Positions 25,340-33,250 of a stretch of 38,727 nucleotides of DNA are shown here, piece after piece. Positions within the stretch are counted from its first letter, which is position 1; each line of letters opens with the position of its first letter. A program made the translations under genes and the position numbers. The DNA comes from Acidisoma silvae (GTDB lineage Bacteria > Pseudomonadota > Alphaproteobacteria > Acetobacterales > Acetobacteraceae), in contig NZ_JAESVB010000026.1 of NCBI RefSeq assembly GCF_020618775.1, forward strand, positions 1 to 38,727, in the 5' to 3' direction. The notes beneath the pieces are model-generated. The model was given only the letters and a program-made list of their open reading frames with translations, ran no database searches and was not told where the DNA came from.

Positions 25340-26638
25340 TTAAGGGCGCGCTAATCCGAGATGGTCTCTCAAAGTCCTGCCGCTATATTCCTGACGAAAA
25401 AGACCACGATGCTGCAATTCGGGAACGACCTCATCCACGAACTCCGCAAGTCCGCCTGGATGGAAGGGTGCCAGGATATTAAATCCATCACAGGCATTGT
25501 TGGTAAACCATTCTGCCATGAAGTTCGCGATCGTTCGCGCCGTTCCAACGACGCGAAGATGGCCTCGGTTCTGAACCATCTGCACGGCGAGTGAACGGAT
25601 CGTGGCACCAGGCAGACGGGCCTGATCCAGAATAATTTGGCGCCTGCCCATCTCGCCATTGCTCTCGGGCAGTTCCGGCAGCTGACCGTCGATTGGGTAG
25701 CGTGACAGGTCGTGCTGCACAACGTCGGAAAGATAGGAGACTGCCAAAGATTCAGGCACGAGGTCTTGCAGTGCGCGATCCTTTGACTCTGCCTCTTCCT
25801 GGGTACGGCCGATAATCGGCAAAAGACCTGGCATGACCTTCATGACCCCGGGGATGCGCCCTGCCGCCGTTACGCGGGTCTGCGCAGCGGCATAGAAGGC
25901 TTGCGCTGAAGCAAGCGAGCGTTCGACGCTGAAGACGACATCAGCGACATGGGCTGCGAAGTCCTGCCCATCTGCCGAGACCCCGGCCTGGATTATGACC
26001 GGATGCCCTTGTGGCGGCCGCGGCATATTCAGCGGCCCACGCACAGAGAGATACTTCCCCTTATAATGGATGGCCTGAATAAGTGCGGGGTCGGCGACCT
26101 GTCCGCTCACCTTATCAAAGCTGAGCGCCTTGTCGTCCCAACTGTCCCAAAGTAGCCGAAGGATGTCGATGAATTCGCGAGCGCGTTCGTAGCGTGCGCC
26201 ATGGGCCAGATGATGACTCAGGCCAAAATTTTGCGCCTCCTGATCCGTGCTGGATGTGACGAGGTTGAGCGCAGCGCGGCCATTGCTAAGAAAGTCCAGC
26301 ATGCCAAGCTTGCGGGCAATGTGGTAAGGCTCGTTATAGGTCGTCGAGATGGTGGCCGCAAGGCCAACGCGCTGCGTCACCACGGCCAGAGCCGAAAGCA
26401 AGGTCAGCGGCTCAGGCCTGATCGTTACGGTGTGGCGTAGTACAGCGTCGTAAGTGTCGTTAATGCCAAGCCCGTCAGAATGAAAGACAAGGTCGAATTT
26501 TCCGCGCTCTGCCGTTTCAGCGAGGTTACGGTAGAAGTCGAAGGCCATAAGCCCCTCAGTCGGAACATCCGGCATGCGCCAGCCGGCGGCATGATTTCCA
26601 AGATTGAATAGGAATGCGCCGAGGTGCATTTGCCGCAT
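25340..26638 (-). CDS. NtaA/SnaA/DszA-family FMN-dependent monooxygenase
   Basis: A 432-aa bacterial luciferase-like (LLM) flavin monooxygenase, the normal length for the NtaA/DszA branch. Landmarks are the N-terminal MHLGAFLFNLGNHAAGWR, TTYNEPYHIARKL, GRAALNLVTSS and HPVIIQAGVSADGQDFAA. It uses FMNH2 supplied by a separate reductase, which is not in this window. Relatives cleave C-N, C-S or amide bonds by oxygenation (nitrilotriacetate, EDTA, dibenzothiophene sulfone). It is the last gene of the long minus-strand block, 142 bp after the carbamoylase gene, with a hairpin in the gap. Confidence 0.92.
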   Translation of the reverse strand: MRQMHLGAFLFNLGNHAAGWRMPDVPTEGLMAFDFYRNLAETAERGKFDLVFHSDGLGINDTYDAVLRHTVTIRPEPLTLLSALAVVTQRVGLAATISTTYNEPYHIARKLGMLDFLSNGRAALNLVTSSTDQEAQNFGLSHHLAHGARYERAREFIDILRLLWDSWDDKALSFDKVSGQVADPALIQAIHYKGKYLSVRGPLNMPRPPQGHPVIIQAGVSADGQDFAAHVADVVFSVERSLASAQAFYAAAQTRVTAAGRIPGVMKVMPGLLPIIGRTQEEAESKDRALQDLVPESLAVSYLSDVVQHDLSRYPIDGQLPELPESNGEMGRRQIILDQARLPGATIRSLAVQMVQNRGHLRVVGTARTIANFMAEWFTNNACDGFNILAPFHPGGLAEFVDEVVPELQHRGLFRQEYSGRTLRDHLGLARP

Positions 26639-26722
26639 AGGTCCAACTTTCTAAAACGCGATTTTTCCCGTGGCATTAGTACTGAAAACTTGCATCGCGT
26701 CGGGAATTTGCCCTTCATGAAA

Positions 26723-26765
26723 GAGAACGCCAGGTCCACTCGCATCCTCCAACATGGGCGTTCTC
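26723..26765 (-). terminator. Hairpin between the carbamoylase and monooxygenase genes
   Basis: A perfect 9-bp inverted repeat: GAGAACGCC (26723-26731) and GGCGTTCTC (26757-26765), with a 25-nt loop. It begins 15 nt after the carbamoylase stop and lies about 85 nt before the next start. It may attenuate read-through or stabilise the upstream transcript. Confidence 0.45.
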
Positions 26766-26780
26766 ATGCGAGAAAGGCTG

Positions 26781-27692
26781 TTACGCCTCGGCGATGCGAC
26801 GATACTGGTCCGGGCGGCGATACCGCGCGAAGTCGAAATTGACCCGACGACACGCCGCGATGAGGTCGAGATCGGCGCAATGAACGATCACCTCATCCTG
26901 CAGTGATATGGCAAGGGCGGCCATCTCTCCGCTTGGCGCGATGATGCAGGACCCGCCGATCAATGCCTGCCCGTCTTCGAGACCGGCTTTGGCGGCAGCG
27001 GCTACCCAAAGCGTATTCTGATAGGCGCCAGCCTGCATGGGCAGGTGATTATGAAACATGCGGAGATGCGCGAGCGCCGGTGCCTCATCCAGATACAGCG
27101 GTGTATTGTAGCCGATCAGCACCACCTCGGCACCGTTCAAGCACAGCATGCGATAGGTCTCGGGCCAACGGCGGTCATTGCACAGCGCCAGCCCAACACG
27201 AACGCCATCCAAATCGAAGACGGGAAAACCGAGATCACCGGGCGCGAAATAGCGCCGTTCCAGATGCACGGTCACACCCGGTTCCGGCGCTTCCGACCCC
27301 GGCACATGGATTTTGCGATACAGGCCGCGCAGCGTGCCGCTACGGTCAACAAGCGCCATGCTATTGAAGCGCCTTGCTTCTCCACCATCCCGGATCAGCT
27401 CGGCGAAACCAATGGCGAATCCAATGTTGAGACGGCGCGCCGCATAGAGCAGCGGTGCCGTCTCCACATTCGGAAAGCCGTCCTCATAGAAACTGTCGAG
27501 CAGGGTCTCGTCCGCAATTTCCGACCGTGGAAAGAAGGTCGAAAAAGCCAGTTCGGGGAAGACCGCAAGGGCAGCGCCGCCGGCCGCCGCCCTCTCCAGC
27601 ATAGCGATCAGCCGTCCGACAACCTCGGCACGGCTGGTGCCGGACTGCACCGGGCCCATCTGACAGGCAGCAAGCCCGATGCGACGGGTCAA
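26781..27692 (-). CDS. N-carbamoyl-D-amino acid hydrolase (D-carbamoylase), nitrilase superfamily
   Basis: A 303-aa C-N hydrolase, almost exactly the length of characterised D-carbamoylases (about 304). The catalytic triad is Glu47 (FPELAF), Lys127 (YRKIHVPG) and Cys171 (LALCNDRRWPE). The extended blocks HLERRYFAPGDLGFPV, CNDRRWPETYRM and GYNTP are specific to this subgroup rather than generic nitrilases. It hydrolyses N-carbamoyl-D-amino acids to the D-amino acid, CO2 and ammonia, the last step of the D-hydantoin route. The ATG overlaps the binding-protein gene stop by 4 bp (27689-27692). Confidence 0.93.
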   Translation of the reverse strand: MTRRIGLAACQMGPVQSGTSRAEVVGRLIAMLERAAAGGAALAVFPELAFSTFFPRSEIADETLLDSFYEDGFPNVETAPLLYAARRLNIGFAIGFAELIRDGGEARRFNSMALVDRSGTLRGLYRKIHVPGSEAPEPGVTVHLERRYFAPGDLGFPVFDLDGVRVGLALCNDRRWPETYRMLCLNGAEVVLIGYNTPLYLDEAPALAHLRMFHNHLPMQAGAYQNTLWVAAAAKAGLEDGQALIGGSCIIAPSGEMAALAISLQDEVIVHCADLDLIAACRRVNFDFARYRRPDQYRRIAEA

Positions 27693-29347
27693 GATAGTGA
27701 AACTCCGCCCAGGAACAAGCGGTTTGCGACCGGCGGCAGACCCGCCAAACCTTTCTTGGTCGGCACCAGATAATCGTAAAAATAGGAGAAAATGACGGGC
27801 GTCTCATCCAGAAGCAATTCCTGGATCTGTTTCGCATAGCTGCGCTGGCTGCCGAGATCAGTAGCCTTGCTGTAGCTGTTAACCAGCCCGTCATAGGTCG
27901 GGTTCTTGAAATGCGCCGCGTTCCAAGTACCGCTGCTCAGCAAAGGCGCACGCAAGAATACGTTCGGCACGCCGCGATGGCCGTAATCGGTAATGCCGAG
28001 GGTGGAATCCAGCCAATCCGACTGACCGAACACCGCCTTGCCATAATAGGCATCCTGGCTTTCGATATGCAGCTTTATATCGATGCCGATCTTCTTGGCG
28101 AAGCTTTGCAGCAGAATGGCATAGTCCGGGATTTCGATGTAATCCTCGGTCGTCAGTGTGACGCTCAATCCCTTGCCATAACCGGCAGCCTCCAGAAGCT
28201 GCTTCGCCTTGCGCAGATCCTGCTCGCGCTGCGGCACGCTTGGATCCGCCATCGGAAAGACGGAGGCGAAGGGACTGTCATTGCCCACTTCCGCCATGCC
28301 GGCGAACAGCCCGCGCACGAGTGCGGTGCGGTTAAGCGACAGAGCCAGCGCCTGACGCACGCGCTTATCCACGAAAGGCCCCGTGTCGCAGCGCATATGG
28401 ACCTGCTCATGGCCGGAGCTGCGTTCCCGCACGATGGTAAAGCGCGGGTCATGCAGCAGGGCGCGACCTTCCGCTACCGTCATCTGCGCCAGCAGGTCAA
28501 CCTCGCCGCCTTGCATCGCCAAAATCTGCGGCTGCATATCCGTGTAGAAGGTGAATTCTGTGCGATCCGCCAGTGCCTTAGGACCCCAGTAATCGTCGTT
28601 GCGCACAAAGGATGCACCAACCTTCGGCGTGTATTTCTCAAGCTTGAAAGGCCCTGTACCGTCCCAGTTCTTTTCGAAGTCACCGGCATAGGAAGCAGGC
28701 AGGATCACGCAATTATAGTTATCGGATGATAGAACATAGGGAAAAGTGCCGTAGGGCGCATCGAGATGGAACTCAACCGTCAGTTCATCCACCTTCTTGG
28801 AATTGCCCGGCGACAGAATGCCCTTGAACGCGGACAGCGCGTTGGAAGAATTTTTCGGATCGCACAGCCGGTCAATGCTGGCGATGACGTCATCCGCCTT
28901 CAACGTGCCGCCGCTATGGAATTTCACGCCTGAGCGCAGCTTGAAGGTCCAGACGGAACCGTCGGCATTATGCGACCAGCTTTCCGCCAGAACCGGCTTC
29001 AGCGTGAAATCCCGGTTGAGGATGCAAAGAAATTCGCCGGTCTGGATCAGAATTTCCAACCCGCCATTATCGGCAATAGTCACGGGGTCAATGGCGGCCG
29101 CCGGCACGGTAACGCCGACGCGGATGGTACCGCCAGGGGTGCCAGCATGAGCCTGGCGGATCTCGCCCGGCAGGCCGAACAGGCCGGCAATGCCGCCCAG
29201 CAACGGCAAGGACAGGCCGAGCAGGCTGCCATGCCGCATGAAGGCGCGGCGATCGAGCCGGCCTGCGGCCAGTTCGTCGATCAGATCATTGTCGATAGCG
29301 TCCAGACGGCGGCGGAGAGCATCAAGCGATGTCCTGCTCGGGGGCAT
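27689..29347 (-). CDS. Tat-exported ABC substrate-binding protein, family 5, without adjacent permease genes
   Basis: A 552-aa binding protein of the DppA/OppA type. The ATG at 29347 has GGAAAGAG just upstream and is preferred to 29362. The N-terminus is unusual: about 35 residues with a helical charged stretch precede a twin-arginine motif (DRRAFMRHG) and a hydrophobic run, as in Tat-exported binding proteins of Rhizobiales and Rhodobacterales. Family blocks LAESWSHNADGSVWTFKLR, GVKFHSGGTLKADDV and VDKRVRQALALSLNR are present. No membrane or ATPase subunit is encoded in this block, so it probably docks on a permease made elsewhere, possibly the Dpp system at 10200-14048. It is coupled to the D-carbamoylase gene. 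Confidence 0.92.
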   Translation of the reverse strand: MPPSRTSLDALRRRLDAIDNDLIDELAAGRLDRRAFMRHGSLLGLSLPLLGGIAGLFGLPGEIRQAHAGTPGGTIRVGVTVPAAAIDPVTIADNGGLEILIQTGEFLCILNRDFTLKPVLAESWSHNADGSVWTFKLRSGVKFHSGGTLKADDVIASIDRLCDPKNSSNALSAFKGILSPGNSKKVDELTVEFHLDAPYGTFPYVLSSDNYNCVILPASYAGDFEKNWDGTGPFKLEKYTPKVGASFVRNDDYWGPKALADRTEFTFYTDMQPQILAMQGGEVDLLAQMTVAEGRALLHDPRFTIVRERSSGHEQVHMRCDTGPFVDKRVRQALALSLNRTALVRGLFAGMAEVGNDSPFASVFPMADPSVPQREQDLRKAKQLLEAAGYGKGLSVTLTTEDYIEIPDYAILLQSFAKKIGIDIKLHIESQDAYYGKAVFGQSDWLDSTLGITDYGHRGVPNVFLRAPLLSSGTWNAAHFKNPTYDGLVNSYSKATDLGSQRSYAKQIQELLLDETPVIFSYFYDYLVPTKKGLAGLPPVANRLFLGGVSLS

Positions 29348-29452
29348 GGTGTCTCTTTCCATTGGGCGTGAAGGGAGGATGGGCGCTGAGGCTAGGCGAC
29401 AGGCGCGGCAGGCTGGCAGTCCGGCGGCAGCGGGCTCCAGCCGTCATGAAAC

Positions 29453-30622
29453 CTATGCAAGAAACGGCGCAGTCTCTGGCGGCCGTGCGCGCCAGCCCTG
29501 TATTTCTGCCCAGTCGCTTTCCAGATTGCGAAACCGGGCCAGCGCAAAACTTGACAGGTCAGCGAACTGGCAGCGCCCCTCCGTCACTATTTGCGCAATG
29601 GCATGGCCGGTGGCGGGGGAAAGGCCGAAACCGATACTGGAAAGGGTTGCGATGACAAGATTGCCCGGATCGGCCGGCCGATCGATGACGGGACGTCCGT
29701 CCGGCGTATTCTCAATGACGCCGGCCCAACTGCGAATGATCTTGGCATGAGCGACGCGCGGGAACAGTGTCGCCAGCCGCCCCGCCAGAAAAGGCATCAA
29801 TGGCGTGCTGGAGGGCGTATTGAAAACGGCGTCATCCTCTAGCCATTCATGCGGACCGCCGCCATACGCCAGATTGCCGCGCAGCGTTTGCCGACCGTAG
29901 AGACCGTTGCCGTCCACGCCGCCGATGGGCATCAACGGCAGCGGTTCCGTCACCAGCACCTCAGCGCGCGCCGGCACCATCGGCACAGGCACATCCACCA
30001 TGGCGGCGAGTTTCTGCGTGCCGGGACCGGCCGCGAGCACGACCTGCTGGCAGATGATCTCGCCCCGCTCCGTCACCACCGCCGCGATCCGCCCACCAAC
30101 GCGCCGAAATCCGGTGACTTTGGTTTCCTGCAGAATCTGGCCGCCATGATCCTGCATCGCCCAGGCGAAGGCCTGCACCGTGCGATGCGGATTGGCGTGA
30201 CCGCCGAAATCATAGAAATAGCCGCCACAGACATTCTCGCCCGCCAGCGGCACTAATTCCCGCGCCTCTTTCGCGTCCAGCAGCCGCGCGCCGAAGCCCT
30301 GATGTGCTGCGTTTCGCGCGGCGGCACCGTACAGCTCCAACTGATGTGCGTCGAAGGCGAGACGAATGCGCTTGGGCCGAAATTCAGTGGGATAGCCGAG
30401 CAAATCATCCAACTGCGGCCAAAGCCGCTGTTCCTCCACAAAAAGCGGACTGAAATGATGCGAACAGCCGCCGCCATTGCGGCCCGACGCCCCCCACCCG
30501 ACCAATCCGCTATCGATGACGATGACGGAGATACCGGCACGCGCCAGCCACCAGCCCGTGCTGAGGCCGGTCGCACCCGCACCGATGACAACGACATCCG
30601 CGCCGCGTGGCATCTCCATCAT
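29453..30622 (-). CDS. FAD-dependent amine/amino acid oxidoreductase (DAO family, HcnC/PuuB-like)
   Basis: A 389-aa flavoprotein. The FAD loop VVVIGAGATGLSTGWWLA begins near residue 10, and the C-terminal FAD block GIIENTPDGRPVI-type sequence (VIENTPDGRPVIDRPAD) and LSSIGFGLSPATGHAIA are complete. The ATG at 30622 overlaps the stop of the preceding gene (ATGATG); the frame is open far upstream, but the start here matches the family. Relatives oxidise sarcosine, glycine, gamma-glutamylputrescine, D-amino acids or opines. Coupling to an HcnB-type protein suggests the two form a membrane- or quinone-linked dehydrogenase complex. Confidence 0.9.
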   Translation of the reverse strand: MMEMPRGADVVVIGAGATGLSTGWWLARAGISVIVIDSGLVGWGASGRNGGGCSHHFSPLFVEEQRLWPQLDDLLGYPTEFRPKRIRLAFDAHQLELYGAAARNAAHQGFGARLLDAKEARELVPLAGENVCGGYFYDFGGHANPHRTVQAFAWAMQDHGGQILQETKVTGFRRVGGRIAAVVTERGEIICQQVVLAAGPGTQKLAAMVDVPVPMVPARAEVLVTEPLPLMPIGGVDGNGLYGRQTLRGNLAYGGGPHEWLEDDAVFNTPSSTPLMPFLAGRLATLFPRVAHAKIIRSWAGVIENTPDGRPVIDRPADPGNLVIATLSSIGFGLSPATGHAIAQIVTEGRCQFADLSSFALARFRNLESDWAEIQGWRARPPETAPFLA

Positions 30623-32229
30623 TCGCTGGCGTCCGAACTGTGCCTGGGCCGGCTGGAGGCCGTGTATTCGTCTGCCACGGCCCAGAAGGGCACATATTGC
30701 GCGGGCATGCCAAACCAAGTGTCCCAATGCGCAGCCATGGCTGGCGTCTCTGTAACCGCCTGGGCGGCGAGCGCCACGGGGATCGGCCGCACCGGCGCGC
30801 GGTGAGAGGCCGGGCGCACCGCGCCGTAATCCTGACCGGAGCCGAGGGCCAGCAGTGCCGCCACCTGTTCCCGGCAGCGCCGCCCTTGGCACTGTCCCAT
30901 ACCGGCGCGGGTCAGACGTTTGACTTGATCGGGATGCGGACGATCCCCAAGCAGCCCGCGCAGATCGCGCCGGTTTGGCCGCAGCGCTTCATTGTCGGGC
31001 GTCTCGGCGCCCAGATAGCGGGGCGGTCGCACTTCCAAAATGTCGCGTGCCGTCACTTCCTCGCATTGGCAGACATGGCAGGCATCGCCACTGTCCAGCA
31101 CCGTGGCGCGCACCCAGGCCATTCTTTCTTCGGCCAGATCGCTGGAAGCCAAGTGAGGATCAACGCCACAGCCCGGTTCGGCCATAGCGGCGCGCTGTCC
31201 CTCGGCCTCCGCAATGGTCGTATCTGCCGATTTTTCCGGCCAGATGCCTGCGCAATCTCCGGCGGCGTAGATGCCGGGCCGCGTCGTCATCTGCCGATCA
31301 TCCAGAAATGGCACGATGCCGCCGCGCGCGGCATCAAAACTCATCCGGCATCCGGCGGCATCCAGCAGATCCACCACCGGCACGGAACCCACGCCGAGCA
31401 GCACGCCATCGCAATCCAGTCGAATCTCGGCCCCCTCACCCGCTTGGCCGTCGGGCATCACCGGACGCAGCGTCAGCGCTGACACCGCCGCCTGCCCTTC
31501 GGCGCGCGCGGGCGCATGGCCCAGAAGAACCCGCGTGCCATCGGCTTCGAGTTCCGCCGCGAGTGCCGCAGGTCCGCGCAGAACCGAACCCGGATCGACC
31601 ACCGCCAAAACCATGCAGCCCTTGGTCTGAATGTCGCGTGCCACCCGCAGGGTATCCGCGCTGCTGCCAAGCACGACAACGCGGCGTGGCAGCAAAGCAT
31701 CGTAGAGGCCGGCGAGGCGCTGTGCGGCAGTGATGCCCATAACGCCTTCCTTCTCCCAGCCAGGAAAAGCCAGCCCCATATCGCGCCTTCCGGCCGTAAC
31801 GATGATGCGGCCTGCGCGAACCATCCAGGAGCGCTCACCATCCATCAGCCCGGCGACCGGGCCGTCTAGCCAGCCGATATCCGGTCCAGGCGTGTAGATA
31901 CCCCAGCAGGCGGTGCCGAGCCGCACATCCACGCCGTCCTCCAAAGCGGCCTCAAGCGCCGGCATGCCCAAGGCCACTGCTTCCAGCATGGCATTGCGGT
32001 TGCGCACCGCGCCTGTCATGCCGCCGCCGAAATGCAGCGGCACATTCTCCCCCATCGTCTCGGCGCTGACCGGGTTCTCATCCACCAGCATAACCGAACG
32101 GCCATCGCCTGCGGCCTGCCGCGCCGCCGCCATGCCGGCGGCGCCCGCCCCGATAACAAGCACATCCACCTGTTCGGTCGGCGCCAGTTCCGCACTGGCT
32201 GTGGATCTGGGGTCAGGCTGAAAGGACAT
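30619..32229 (-). CDS. NAD(P)/FAD-dependent oxidoreductase with BFD-like [2Fe-2S] domain (HcnB/OoxA type)
   Basis: A 536-aa flavoprotein. Start at 32229 (MSFQPDPRST); the longer frame to 32418 overlaps the regulator gene deeply and looks non-coding. The FAD loop is VIGAGAAGMAAARQAA (residues 25-40). A second dinucleotide fold follows (VVVLGSSADTLRVARDI). The C-terminal Fe-S domain has Cys384-x2-Cys387-x-Cys389 and Cys447-x4-Cys452 (CHVCQCEEVT ... GMGQCQGRRC), as in the BFD domain of HcnB, SoxA and opine oxidase alpha subunits. A tail of about 70 residues after this domain is unusual in length. HcnA-like small ferredoxin subunit genes, normally part of such complexes, are not seen here. Confidence 0.9.
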   Translation of the reverse strand: MSFQPDPRSTASAELAPTEQVDVLVIGAGAAGMAAARQAAGDGRSVMLVDENPVSAETMGENVPLHFGGGMTGAVRNRNAMLEAVALGMPALEAALEDGVDVRLGTACWGIYTPGPDIGWLDGPVAGLMDGERSWMVRAGRIIVTAGRRDMGLAFPGWEKEGVMGITAAQRLAGLYDALLPRRVVVLGSSADTLRVARDIQTKGCMVLAVVDPGSVLRGPAALAAELEADGTRVLLGHAPARAEGQAAVSALTLRPVMPDGQAGEGAEIRLDCDGVLLGVGSVPVVDLLDAAGCRMSFDAARGGIVPFLDDRQMTTRPGIYAAGDCAGIWPEKSADTTIAEAEGQRAAMAEPGCGVDPHLASSDLAEERMAWVRATVLDSGDACHVCQCEEVTARDILEVRPPRYLGAETPDNEALRPNRRDLRGLLGDRPHPDQVKRLTRAGMGQCQGRRCREQVAALLALGSGQDYGAVRPASHRAPVRPIPVALAAQAVTETPAMAAHWDTWFGMPAQYVPFWAVADEYTASSRPRHSSDASE

Positions 32230-33250
32230 GACGCTCCGTTGCCTTTCGTGCGGTGGTGAATCCGGCGCCGGACAGCACGGCGTGCATCGTGTCCGAACGC
32301 GGCGTGCAGCCGAAACGGCTGCGATAGGCATGGGCGAAATGGCTGGCATTGGCGAAGCCGGTCGCAAGCGCCACTTCCATGACTGACAACTCAGTCTGCC
32401 GCAGCAAAGTACGGGCATGATCCAGCCTCAGCTTCAGCTGGAAGGTATTCGGCGTCTGGCCCAGATGCAGTTGAAACAGCCGTTCCAGCTGGCGCTGGGA
32501 AATGCCGGCAAGTTCGGCGAGGTCTGGCCCACGCGCCGGGCGGTCGAGATTGGCTTCCATATGCGCGATGATGCGCAGGACAGTTGCGTTCCGCACGCCA
32601 AAGCGCATGACGGGCGACATGCGCTGCGGATGTTCACCCTCTCGCACGGCGGTTTGCAAGAACCAGTCACTGACGGCCACTGCCAGCGCGCCGCCATGCT
32701 CACGCGCGATCAGTGCATGCATCATGTCCAGTGGCGCCGCACCGCCCGAGCAGGTCAGGCGGTCACGGTCAATCTCAAACAAACAGCGCTGCACATCGAG
32801 ATCGGGGAACTCCTCCTGAAAGCTCGGCGCCAATTCCCAATGCAGCGTGAAGCGGTAGCCGTGCAGCAGCCCGGCCCGGGCCAGCAGATAGGCGCCGGCG
32901 GACACACCCCCCATGCGCACCCCCTGCCGCGCCAGCACAGCCAGCCGCCGCAAAATGGCAGAGTCACGAAAACCAACGGCTGCAACACCGGCGCAAATGA
33001 TGAGCAGATCAAGCGATGCCGCGCCCTGCCAATCCATATCCGGCGCAAGCGCGATATTATTGGAAGCCTGAACCGGCGCTCCGTCTGGCGTCAGATGATG
33101 CCAGGAATAGAGTTTCTGTCCGGTGATTTCATTAGCCGCGCGCAGCGGCTCTACCGCCGAAGCATAGGGCAGCAGCGCGAAGCCCGGCGTCAGCAGAAAT
33201 CCGACGCGCCGGCCTTGCAGGGGCGCGGCCTGAGGCGCGCGGGGGGTTAT
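32213..33250 (-). CDS. GlxA/GbdR-like AraC regulator with DJ-1/PfpI domain; apparent ATA start
   Basis: About 345 aa. The frame is open up to a stop at 33299-33301 but contains no ATG, GTG or TTG before the internal ATG at 33037, which would remove about 71 residues of conserved domain. The upstream sequence is unmistakably family-like: RRVGFLLTPGFALLPYASAV, then EPLRAANEITGQKLYSW. The only well-placed codon is ATA at 33250, six nt after GGGAGG and overlapping the Rieske stop as ATAA. The N-terminal domain is the inactive glutamine-amidotransferase fold, and the C-terminal double HTH (LAELAGISQRQLERLF, VMEVALATGFANASHFAHAY) is complete. GbdR-type members activate betaine, dimethylglycine or carnitine catabolism, which fits its place between the Rieske and amine-oxidase genes. 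Confidence 0.8.
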   Translation of the reverse strand: MTPRAPQAAPLQGRRVGFLLTPGFALLPYASAVEPLRAANEITGQKLYSWHHLTPDGAPVQASNNIALAPDMDWQGAASLDLLIICAGVAAVGFRDSAILRRLAVLARQGVRMGGVSAGAYLLARAGLLHGYRFTLHWELAPSFQEEFPDLDVQRCLFEIDRDRLTCSGGAAPLDMMHALIAREHGGALAVAVSDWFLQTAVREGEHPQRMSPVMRFGVRNATVLRIIAHMEANLDRPARGPDLAELAGISQRQLERLFQLHLGQTPNTFQLKLRLDHARTLLRQTELSVMEVALATGFANASHFAHAYRSRFGCTPRSDTMHAVLSGAGFTTARKATERHVLSA

